NCBI RefSeq assembly: GCF_900496995.4
Contig: NC_044014.1
Coordinates: 23,644,234-23,708,233, forward strand
Length of the DNA stretch: 64,000 bases
Direction: 5' to 3'
DNA from: Aquila chrysaetos chrysaetos
Lineage: Eukaryota; Chordata; Aves; Accipitriformes; Accipitridae
The first letter of the stretch is position 1, and every line of letters starts with the position of its first letter. Below the pieces are notes generated by a model. That model was not told where the DNA came from. It saw nothing but the letters and a program-made list of their open reading frames with translations, and made no database searches. Shown here piece after piece: positions 17,660-28,498 of the stretch. A program made the translations under genes and the position numbers.

Positions 17660-20600
17660 GCTTCTGTCCAGAAAAACTGTTCTCATTTATTGTATAATGA
17701 ATTAACTTTTGAAAGAAAGCAGGGCTAATGTGGCATCAGGAAGGAAAACTAGAGTGGACACAAGTCAACTCCAGTTCTGCAGACTTTGCAGGTTTTTTTT
17801 CCAGCTGTTAAAGCACACTGAAAGTGTGGCTTCTTGTGTTGCACATAATATGCTTTTCTATGGAGGACTACAGCATGGTCACTGGTTTATTAGTGGTGCT
17901 GTGTATATGCCCTTCTTCAGCAGGGTACTGACAGAGTATGAGACAGCGAATTCAGTTTACGTTATGGTATCATTTCTATGCATATCTGATCCTCTGGGAA
18001 AGGAAATCAAGGTCAATAGCTTTAGCCGCTCACAAAGTGGGGTTTCAGAGAATTAAACTAGCAACTGAATTCATGGTTAAAAGAGCTTGAAAAGCATTGT
18101 AGCTGAACAACTGTGGCTACTGGAGTTTCCATCTTTGCAACACTTCATGAAGTTTTGAGGTTAAAAGTTGGGTGCCATCAAGTAGGAATTTTCTGTTTCG
18201 TGAGCCTTTACTGCTGCTAGAATTATGTGAACAGAAACTTCCCATTTTCTGCCCAAAATCTATTTTATGTTAAATGAGTTATAGCTGAAAGCAAGCCAAT
18301 ACCAATCTGAGCTGTAACTTTTTACAGTCTCAGCTAATAACATTACCTTCAGAAGTCTGTTCAGTTGTACTAAGGAGGTTTTGCCTAATAGAGTAAAAGT
18401 GTCCCTCTTCTACAACATAACTGTTCCCACCTAATTACTAATGACTATTTCTGATGCCTCACATCTGTTTTGGTAAATGAATTTGAAATGTTAGAGAAGC
18501 CTACAAAGCCAGTGTTCCCCAAAATAATTTTTGTGCTAATTTGCCAGATAAATCCGAGAATGGGACTCAGGTTACAAATCTGTAGATCCTGTACTGGTTG
18601 TTCCAATCTGGAGAATTCCCCCAGTGGCTCAGTGCTAAATTCGAATTGCAAGGACAAGGTAAATGAAAACTGAAGGTGTAGCAAAGATTCTTATCTCTTT
18701 GAAAATGTTATTCGTGAGCATTAAATAAGTGTTAAAACTCGGCTCTTGTTTTTTTATTAGTCTGAATAAAGATGTTCTGTTTTCCCTTCTCTTCTTTAAA
18801 CTTAATATTCCTAACCAGCCATTTAACTATTTCACAAATTTTCAGGTCAAGGTGGTTTTTAGAGTAAGCCTTGAAATAGGTGGAGGAAAAGAGCAAGCAG
18901 CAAAGCTGGATAAGTCACAGGGCAGTAATTGACTGCAAAAAAGTTGCGGGGGGGGAAAGTATAATATTCTTTCCCTGATCTCTCCTCTGCAGTAAACTCT
19001 TGCCATTCCCTGTTAGGAAAACTGATACAATGTAAGAAGAAAGATTTTAAATGCTCTGAGTTGAATAGCTATGTTATTTAATAAGCTGCTGTGCACAAAA
19101 TGCAAAGTTCTGAGAAGAAAGATCAATTTGTGATCATTGATACAGAAAAGGTATTGTGGAATTTGCCAGTCCTTGCAAGTACCTGAAGACTACTGATAAT
19201 ATGTCATAAGGGACTGAGGTTATGTCTTCATAGGTGGAAGGATTCACTGCAAAGTAGAAGTGTCAGAAGAGGCCAGAATCCATAGGTTTGGTTGTATGAT
19301 GTCAGACAGCACAGTGACAAATGCCTGGAATTGGAGTAGGAAAAAATAGTTGCCCTTTTAAAAACTCTGTATCTGATCCCATCCATTCTGTCTCTTTTTT
19401 TACTGGGTGAATGGCATATTGTGAACCTTACTTTCACTTGGGAATGCTGAATGCCTGATTTCAAATTTCAGTGGCCACTCTTACAAAGGACAATATTGCA
19501 AACACAAATGTAATGCATCATTTTGCTTAATTGTAAAGCCCAGGCTGTATTATTACCTAGGAGGCATTCCTCCTCTGGAGTTTGAAAATCTAGATGGGAA
19601 TTCCCAAAGGTATTTTATTCAAGTAGTTCCACTTTACGGAAATCTATCTAAAAACTTGAAGTTCAATAGAAAATCTAGTGGGAAAAGCTTGGGAGTCAAG
19701 AAGCATCACCAAGGATTTCAAGCTTTAACTTGCTATTGATTTGTAAACCACAGATTTCTTGGATTTATTAGGGGACTTTTTCCTTTTTTCTTTAAGATGT
19801 GTTGCTCCAAATAATTTTGACAAAGTCTAGCTTTAAATAGTCAAGACAGTGCTCTCGGTATGCTTCTATATACACTGTATAATATATTTAGTCATATTAG
19901 TGCCCTCACTAATATAATAAAAAACTTTTCTATCCTCTGTGACATGTTCAGCGTTTTTCTTTGCTTAGATGGCTTCTCTGAATGAGTACAACTTTGCTGG
20001 ACATTACTGTATTACATGTTTATTTGTGGCAATGTGCATGTTTTCCTGACAAGTATTAGGCTTTAAAATACCTTGCTTAAATGGCTCTGTTACCAGCTCC
20101 TAGCACTCAAGTATTTAATTGCTCAAATGATGATTGATAAGGTCTTTTTTTGTATCCTGGCTTAGTTGAGCTGATCTTGGCTTTTTACCTCAGCATGAAG
20201 TTCTCCTTGAAAGCTTCTTTTCCTCAGTATACATAACAATATTCAGAACAGAGTTTACTGTTACAATTGATTCTCTTGTTCCCTTTTGGTATACTGTGTA
20301 CTTAGAAAAGTTGGAGGAGTGTATAAAATCAGTCTACTTGCTGCCTTGGACCCTTCTCAGACATGTAATCTCCAAGAGCGTCAACAAAGGAACAGAGTTT
20401 CAGCAAAGCATCTCTTGGCAGTACAAAGAGGCAATGAAACCTTGTGTTTTTTCAGTGAGCATGGTGACCTTTGACAACCCACAGTTTAATTAGCATGCAG
20501 ACATTACGCTTTGTTCTGACATCTTGGAGTAAGACTGTGCTTGTTTGCATCTTTGAGCAAGTGCATGTAAAACCCACAAGCACATGAAAGTACTCTGTGT

Positions 20601-23600
20601 TACTTATCAAAATCAATACTTGCAGGATGATCTACCTTTAACAGAAATGCCTTCTTAAAATTGCAAGAGGGTGCTGTTAAAGCTCCAGTATTTCTTAACT
20701 GGTGACAGTCTCAGTAGTAGAAAGAAGGTGGTATACCACAATGGAAACTGCAGATACCTGATGGCAATTAGTGTCCCTGTGCTCTGTTGTGCTGCAAGGC
20801 TTGTAGATGACATTTAGACGATTCTTCAAGAGATATCAGTGGATAAGCAGTACACAACAGTCAGGTTTCCTGTGACTGCTATCAGGTACTTAGGACTGAT
20901 GCTGCACAGAACAGTTCTAGCAGTGGTGGTGACTAGGATTAGAGTAAGATCTAAGGGGAGTCCTTGCAGACTGTATTTGTGTTGCTGTTAGTTTGCTAAT
21001 TAAGCTAAAAAGCAATTGAAATTTTACATTCTAAATTCATGTGACTGAAGAAAAGGGTTAATACTATGTGTTTCTCTGGGTAGGGAAAGAAGTTCATGCT
21101 GCTAATTTGGTGTGTTTAACAGACACTTCATTGTTGCCATCTTCCCTGGTTCCCTGTGTCCACTAACTTTACCTTAGAAGGGGTTTCCTGAATCACAAAT
21201 TTAGTTCTTTCCCATCTTGACCAACCATATCGTAAATTCTGTTTTAAATATACCTTAATAACTCCTTTGTCCTTACTAAAGTTCTTATTTCATGCTCTTC
21301 CTGGTATTTATACATAATCTGTCATAAGTAGCCATCATACTGTAGCCTTCATTTTACCAAACATATTAAGCTTTATCTCCTTTCTTCTGATGCACTGTCT
21401 ATGCTTTGATCACTTAGCTGCCCACTTAAAACTTAATTTTAGCCTTTCTTGAACTTGAGTTGGTAAAGACCATACCCATATCAGCATATAAGTCAATAAA
21501 TATAAGAATATATTAATACTTTCCTGTTATAAATTCCTTCTTTGCTTCTTGGTGTCCATCATGTAGTGTGATTGAGCACGCCAATCTCTTGCCCCTGCTG
21601 TCATTTGCAGCTGAACTCCAATTTGCCAAGAAAATCATTAATTTAAACGCATGACCTGGCGTTATGACACTTTTTAATTAAAAAAAAATCTAGATCCACA
21701 TATTTCTCCTGATTTGGATTATTCTCAGTATTGGTGACACCTCACAGTTTTGTCAGCAGGTATCATTAGCTTATTCCTAACTTTTATGCCCTACTCAGTT
21801 AAGAAAAAACTTGGAATTGATCCCAGACCAACTTAACAGAATTCTACAAATTCCCTTTTCAACATAGCCTTTCTTCTTTCTTACAAGTTCTTTATCCTTG
21901 CTCATGCGAACTCCTGTCATCTGTAGTTTAACTAATTATGCATTCTTGCCAAGCCTTCTGTGGATGTCCAAGTGGTTTATACGGAATTCCTCATTTAGAA
22001 TGTATATTGTGTCAAATTGACCCAGTATGTCCAGTGACTGATCTTTGATAAACCACGCATTTGGTTGTAAGCCTTGGAAAGTGGAGATAAGACTAATTGG
22101 TCTATATTGTTGAGAATAACAACCTTTTTATTTTGCTATCTGCAATTTGATACTTAAAAAAAAAAAAATTCTCACTGCCAGAATTACAATTTCATTTGGT
22201 GATTATTTCCCTATACTGGGGTGAAGGTCACTAAGTTTGCCTTGTTAGTTGAGTCATTTAAATTTCTTGGCAGAATACTTAAATCTGCTGCAAAGAGGAA
22301 GTAGTGTTTTGGTGTGTGATTTTGTGAACCTGTGGACATATGCCATCTGTATCTGAAATGCATGGGTTTAATCCTAAGGATTAAAAAGTTGGTAGTGAAA
22401 AATGTTGGACATGCTGCTCTTTTAAGCAGCCTAGCAGAACAGCCTGCTGCTCTCCTTCTGTGCTTTGAAGAAAGGTGAAGCTTCTATTTTTAGTGTGGTT
22501 CCACCAAAGACCTAGAGACACTGGTGGCAACTCTGTTTTAAGGTTTGCGTGAAATCTTGATGTTTGGACTACAGTGGGTGGAGCCCTAACATGACTCACT
22601 GGGTAGTGACTCTCAGCAGCTAACCAAACACATGGTTCTTCCTGAAATGAACAGAACTTACTCTGCTCCCTGTGCACATGGAAGGTTAACTCAACAGCTA
22701 ACTTTGACTATTTGCATTTTAATTACTGCAGTCACAAGGTAGTGTAACAGGAAAAGTATTTTTAGTACATAATTTAGACTTGGATCACTGCAGTATCCTG
22801 TTGGTTTGTTGTACTTTGACCTATGGCTCAAAGCAGACCAGATCTTGTTGCTTACGACAAACTGTGGGAAAGTTTTGTTGGGTTTTGGTGTTTTTGTTTT
22901 TTTTAATTTAACTATATTGGCCAAAATAAAACATCAAAAGTAATGCTTCATATTATTTAAGTGGGAAATAATGTTCCAACCAGGATACATAGCACAGAGA
23001 AGCAGCAATGCTTTAGTGACCTATGTCACCAACAATAAACTACTCTGAAAAAAAAAAAAAAGTTTTGTTTCAGCTCTATTCATAGCACTTAGCTAGCATG
23101 ACTACGTAGTTGAGAGCCAAGACCCTCTAGACCAGAATTCTGTCTAGTATCATGTCTTAGCAGAACATGCAAGGATATTACAAAAGAGAGGAGCAAGAGT
23201 TTGTCTCCCAACTTCACTAAAGTTGAATTTTCTAATAGTGAGATTTTGCCTTGACTCTGCATGGGGTTTTAGCAGCTTTCCTAAATGTGCTGGCTCTAGC
23301 TTTCGTAACAAGCCAAAGGATTTCCTTAAATACAGGGAGTATAAATTAGATGACCACAATGGTTCCATTCCATGCTTTAAAAAAGTCATTCCAGATATTC
23401 TTGTTAACATATAAACATGCAACACATTTAACAGATTCTTCAGACATACGCCTTTTTGTTAAAATGTTTTCTAGTTCTTTTCCCACTTGTTTGTGAAAAC
23501 AGATTGTTCCTTTCCTGAATAGCTCAAATCCAAACAGTCCACTAAATGGAAGAGATAAAGAATTGTGTATTTTATAAAGGTACTTGGTTCCCATGGAAAC

Positions 23601-24250
23601 AGGGATTTAAATATATACCTGTCCTGAAAGAAATGTGCTTAACAGAGGTGAAATAAAGTAGACATACACTGGGAGTGTCAGCTGAAGAATGCTGTGAGGA
23701 TTAAATTCTTAAAGCTGCTCTTGATGTGTTCTGGGCAAACAAGGGAGAACAAGCCCAATTTTGCTGAAGATAGGTCATTTATTGGATTCTTTATGTGGCT
23801 TTAGGTGCTTTTCATTTGAAGCAGGCAAGCATGGTAAATTATTACCCAACTATTTTCTGCTGCCTGCACTTAATGCTGTTTTATAGACAAATAGAACAGT
23901 GGCTGTTTCATCTAGAGCTCAAGTGCTGCACCAGGTTACACGAAAAAAATGTTTGCGTTTTAATGGCCTCTGAACTGCTAGCACGTTTATCATTAAAAAA
24001 GTAGGAAGTTATTTTGAATAATCTCAAGTAACTGGTGCATAATATTGTAGGTGGATCCTTCATAAATTGTATCTTGCTGGTCAGAATCTCTTATGAATAA
24101 TTAACCACCAGGTAAAGGAAGGACTATGTATATGTAGTGTCTGTTCCAAGTATAATATGAATAAACATTACAATAGACAGAAACAAAACACTAAGTGCAC
24201 ATCCCACAATTGCATACAAATAACTATAGTTAAGGTTTCTTTCTAGAGAA
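17660..24250. other. EIF3F-ANXA7 intergenic DNA, no gene recognised
   Basis: AT-rich sequence without recognisable conserved protein on either strand. The open frames seen (115 codons at 17,709; 65 codons at 20,296) lack splice or promoter support. No tRNA, snoRNA box pattern or CR1 copy was recognised. Confidence 0.6.
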
Positions 24251-24278
24251 AGGTATGTAGTTGTCAGGACAATCCTAC

Positions 24279-24318
24279 CTTTATGCCCTCTTGGGACCTA
24301 GATCCTGATCTTGAGTAA
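24279..24318 (-). ncRNA. Candidate exon of a transcript divergent from ANXA7
   Basis: On the minus strand a strong pyrimidine acceptor (TTGCTTCTTCTTATGTAG) precedes 40 bases that end at AAAG|GTAGGA. Joined to the candidate exon at 24,717-24,780, the open frame closes after 12 more codons at TAA. Splice-site pairs of this quality do occur by chance, so the call rests mainly on closeness to the bidirectional CpG island. Confidence 0.25.
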
Positions 24319-24574
24319 CTACATAAGAAGAAGCAACTCCTCCAGCTCCACATATGTCTTTCATATGCTTTGCCTGTTACACACTGTTTCGGTGGCCTAG
24401 ACGACTTGGCTGACTACCTGCCAGCTACTGGATGATGATCTTGATCTAAAGACTCATGTGTTACTGGATAACAAGACCCGGTTTAGAGCTACATGCGTTA
24501 GGGCTGAACTCCATTGCAGTGGTGCCATAGGGAAACTGCAGTGTGGACTTCTCCCATCCTTTTCCAGGTAGGTG

Positions 24575-24622
24575 GCTAAGGACTCCGGTGGGATGGCAGC
24601 TAAGGACTCCCGTGGGATGGCA
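24575..24622. repeat. 24-bp tandem duplication near the ANXA7 promoter
   Basis: Two 24-bp units (GCTAAGGACTCCGGTGGGAT plus GGCA) differ at one base. On the minus strand the period is eight codons (AIPRESLA / AIPPESLA) within an open frame of about 110 codons, 24,454-24,786, which is probably not a protein. Confidence 0.85.
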
Positions 24623-24716
24623 TCACCTGGCTCTTCCCGTGTTGAATGCTTCCCCTGATACAGCTCCGCTGGCAAGTCACTGTGCGTTTCTGTGGCACTT
24701 GCGTCTTTGAACTTAC

Positions 24717-24780
24717 CTCTCAGCCGTTTGGAAGGAGAATTGGGGATACTGCAGCTTTCCTTCAGCAAGACGGGGCAAAC
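24717..24780 (-). ncRNA. Candidate minus-strand exon next to the ANXA7 CpG island
   Basis: On the minus strand CCCCTTTCCTATCTGTGCAG is an excellent acceptor and CTGAGAG|GTAAGTTC an excellent donor, bounding 64 bases. One frame is open and reads VCPVLLKESC then SIPNSPSKRLR, which I do not recognise. The segment starts about 180 bp from the putative ANXA7 start site and is transcribed away from it, as expected for a divergent promoter transcript. It may be a non-coding RNA exon or an unrecognised protein exon. Confidence 0.35.
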
Positions 24781-24799
24781 CTGCACAGATAGGAAAGGG

Positions 24800-26020
24800 G
24801 TCCCGGGTTAGCTGGACAATCGCCACCGGGAGCCGCTGCCGGCCCGCCTCGGCCCTGCGGGGACTCGGGCGCGGCGCCCCTGCCCGCGGGGTGCGGGGCC
24901 CGTGGGCCGGGCCGGGGCGGGCTCGGTGCCGGGGGCGGGGCGGGTGCCGCCCGGCCCCACAGCCTCCATTTTGCGGTGTAGCTGCGGGGAGAGACGCCGG
25001 CGGCTCCGCACGTTTCCCCTCAGGTGAGGCGGCTGGAGGGGGAAGGGGAGGAGTCGGCCGGCCGTGACTCGCGCGCCCCTCGCTTCAGGCCCCGGTCCCG
25101 CCGCCTCGCCTCACACAGCGCCTCCGGGGGGGGGGGGGGGAACGGGGACGGGGGACTCGGCCCCAGCCCCGCTGCGTCCTGCGGCACGGGCGTGCTGTGG
25201 TGGGCCCGGGGCAGGGCTCCCGGAGCCGCGGCCGCCCGCCAGCTCGGGGCTAGGCAGGTGTCCGGCCGAGGGAGGCACCGGCCCGCCCCAGAGCGCCGCA
25301 CCCCCGTGGCCGGGGGGCCTGGCCTCCCGAGGGAGCGGGGACGAGGTCCCGGTCGCCTCAGGAGAAGTAAGTAGAGTAGTACCTGCCTCCGCCCGCAGCC
25401 GTGCCTGGCCGGAGGGCTCGGCGCGCCCGCCCGGGGCTGGCGGCGGAGGGAGCGGGAAGAGACCAGGGCGATCCGTGACCGCCCTTCCCGCCCCAAAGCA
25501 GAGGGAGGCGGTGGCTCGCCCGGCGGGCAGGGCCGGCTCCGGGCGGGGCGGAGGACCGCGGCGGGCCCACCGGGGTCCTTTAAAGGCTCCGGGGGCGGGT
25601 GTGGTGCTGGCGGGGGCGTCCCCGGCTGGGGGTGCAGGTGTGCGCGGGGCGGGCCTGGCCCGGCCCGGCCCGGCCCGGGCGGTGCCTCCTCCTCTTCCTC
25701 CGCCGCCGCCGCTGCCGCCTTGGCGTGTGCGGGGCTGGGCCTGGGGGTCCCGCGGGGGCCGGGCCGGGCCGGGTAGCGGCAGCAGAGCGCAGACTTCCCT
25801 GTTTTTACCTGCTGAACTGCGCAACACGCCGAGTTTAGCGCGTCCCCTGATGTTACACCGTCAGAGCTACGCCTGCCCTCCCCCCAAAAAGAGACAGCCC
25901 CCCCCCGACTTCGATTTCAGCCCTTAGAGGAGAACCGGCGGGAGTTGCCGCCCGCTGCCTCGCCCCCGGGCGGGCTGTGACCCGCCACCGGCTGGGCCTC
26001 GCCTCGTGCCCCGTCCGGGA
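24800..26020. promoter_or_regulatory. ANXA7: ANXA7 CpG-island promoter
   Basis: About 1.2 kb of very GC- and CpG-rich DNA without TATA box surrounds ANXA7 exon 1. GCCTCCATTTTG at 24,962-24,973 is a near-consensus YY1 element. A 15-G run lies at 25,126-25,140, and four consecutive CCCGG-type units lie near 25,658-25,680; both could form G-quadruplex or i-motif structures (inference). Open frames of 158-287 codons cross the island on both strands, as expected from GC-rich DNA with few stops. Confidence 0.8.
24960..25023 (+). other. ANXA7: ANXA7 non-coding exon 1 (putative)
   Basis: The sequence after the YY1-like element ends at CCCCTCAG|GTGAGG, a consensus donor at 25,024. The next ANXA7 exon starts one base before the ATG at 28,442, so a separate 5'UTR exon is required, and this is the best placed one. 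Its 5' limit is a guess. Confidence 0.6.
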
Positions 26021-27540
26021 TGGAAATTAAAATCTGACGGGAAAATCTGATGTTGTTCCGGTTATAAAAGCAGTATTATCAGAGCCTTTGTTCTGCTTGA
26101 GGATGCTTGTGCTTGAGATAAGTGAGACCATGTGCTATGGCAGCGGCAGTCCAATGTTTACCAAGTACTTAATATTGTGTAAGTCACTTAATTTATCTCC
26201 TGGAAAACATACCTACATACTGAAAGATGTTTCAGTAAATATTGCTCTCTGGTCATAGTAAGTTTTGAAGAGACTCTTGTAACTGGTGTCAGAGGCAAGT
26301 GTGAAATCCCAATTTACCATATACTGATCTAGTTATAAAAGGCCTGAAGTAATTGAAGCAGCGGTCCTTACTTGACCCTTTTATTACTCTTTTTTTTTTT
26401 TTCCAAATAAAAAAGAAAAAAAATCAGCTAGATCAAGCAAATGCAAAGAAAACATTTTTATTTTGATTTTGTAATTCAGAAGAATGACAAATAGGAATCA
26501 AGGTCTTGTTAAGAGGGGGATGATTAAATGAAATACCATGATTCCCAGTACCTGGCCCAAAAGAACTCACACTGCAAACTGACTCCCAGAAAAGGAACCA
26601 ATATCACAAAAGTAAGGAAAGCGTTAAACAATTTACCAGTGCACTGTAAGTCATAGGTTTACATGGGTGGTTAATTTGCTAATCAAAAATACGGCATAGC
26701 CTTGATGGCTTGTTTGCTTGAAAATAAGATGTTGGAAACTCATGCCTTAAAAAGCTTTTTGCCAAAACGTGTTTGCTAGTAAATCAGAGACATAGCTGAA
26801 AGCTTAAATTCATTCTAAATTAAGTACCTTACCAATAAGTCTAAAATTTGGTATATTTTAATATGGTTAAAAGATTGTTGGGTCCCATTTATTGTACAAA
26901 TTAAACTTTTTACAGCTGTTGAAGCAGCTGAGTTGCCAGCTGTTGATTTTGCATCACAAAAAGCATAGTAAGTTGTACAGTGGAAATGATACAGTGCACC
27001 TCAACAAGTTTTACAGGCTTTACAATCCTGTCTTCTTAACGTTGTAACTTTAGTTGAATTACATTAAGCTGAAAAGCTGAAGAAGTTTTTGTTCATTTTT
27101 TAATACTCACTATTGCTGACACAATATTTTTCTGTAAGCGGAAAGAATGAAACTGAAATCAGAAGGAGGCGTTGCTGGTCATATTGTTCCTGAAAGGAGT
27201 TACAATTAGTGTTGAAATCAGAAATACCAAAAGAAAAGTGCTGTTGAAATCCAAATTTAAAGTCCATTCAAGCAGCTGTCAGTAATTAATACTGTACAGG
27301 TACTGGTTTAAGGTGTTTCTTCTTAGGGAAATAAATAGCCATTAGCAGTGTTCATGATTAAAGCAAAGATTTACAAATACACCTCATGTTGTTTTTCCCC
27401 CTTTGTTTATTTGGAAGTGATAATCCAAGTTTATCAGTGTGAGACTGCATAGCTGTGCTTCTCTGCAAGTTGTTTTTGGCTCTTATTTGAACTAACCTAC
27501 ACAAAGTTTTAATGTTTTCCACATTAAGTCTCAGATGTTT

Positions 27541-27569
27541 AATTCTATGACCTTAATGGTCATAGAATT
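27541..27569. repeat. Perfect 12-bp inverted repeat in ANXA7 intron 1
   Basis: AATTCTATGACC is followed, after the spacer TTAAT, by GGTCATAGAATT: a perfect hairpin. The decamer CCTTAATGGT from its centre recurs ten bases further on at 27,571-27,580. Confidence 0.95.
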
Positions 27570-28441
27570 GCCTTAATGGTCCAATGCAGTAAGAATTCTG
27601 CTTTCAAATCCATTTGGTTTGTTCAGTGAATACCTAGAAATATGAATAATCATTCGCTGTACTGCATCCATTTTTGTATTTCCCATGTGTTTTGATCTGT
27701 GCAGCTAAGGTGCATGCTGTCTTAGAAACATGCTGTGAGTAACTCCCAGGCCCTGATCAGGGAATCTGGCTGGTTAGCATAAACATCATTTTTTTTCCTG
27801 CCATTAAATGTTTCGTAACCTGGCTAATGGCCTCAAAATTCCCTGCCCAACTGGTTGGCAGCATGGGGGATGATCTCTGTCCTGTTCTGTTCCTATTCCC
27901 CAAGCCCCTCTATTAAACCAAACAGTTACTGACAGGAAACAGAAATCTTCTACACATATGAGGTAATGCTGGGGGACTACACGCTTCTACCCTGTGAGCG
28001 GAGAAGTGCAGGGTGATGGGAGACAGGTGCTTAGTGCAGTGCAGGACTGGGGCCCTGCTGTAGCCTGACCCTTCTGTTTCTGTTCTGACAAAGGGTTCAG
28101 CCCCCTCCTGCTGGCACCTCAAAGTGAATCCTGTATTTCAGAGTTCCTTTGGGAGGTTCAACCCTCTTACCATGCTTCAATGTCTATCTGACCCTAAATA
28201 AGAGTGGTAGTTAATTACAAAGTTGAAGATGCTTCTCTTCTGAATCCTGCTTGCTATGGTCATGTGTATGAAAAAAAGGAAAGTTTTGGTGGGTTTAATA
28301 GCTTACAAGTGCTCCTGAGCAATTTTAAACCTACTGAACATACTGTTCCAAGTGATTTAACATGTAATTAGCAAGCAAATAACTACTACAAACTCATATA
28401 TAGTCCCCTGACAGTGAAAATACCTTTTTTTTTTCACCAGA

Positions 28442-28498
28442 ATGTCATACCCAGGCTATCCCCCTTCTGGCGGCTACCCTGCTTTCCCTGGTTATCCT
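28442..28498 (+). CDS. ANXA7: ANXA7 exon 2 (first coding)
   Basis: The acceptor TTTTTTTTTTCACCAG places the exon start at 28,441, one base before ATG. It encodes the 19 residues [19 protein letters not shown] and ends at GTAAGT. Confidence 0.95.

Noticed and set aside
20296..20493. 65-codon open frame starting MYLEKLEECIKSV
   Set aside because: It looks somewhat protein-like but has no acceptor, promoter, family match or neighbouring exon.
25064..25927. Open frames of 158-287 codons across the ANXA7 CpG island on both strands
   Set aside because: High GC content removes stop codons in every frame; the products are Gly/Pro/Arg/Ala low complexity and overlap each other on opposite strands.
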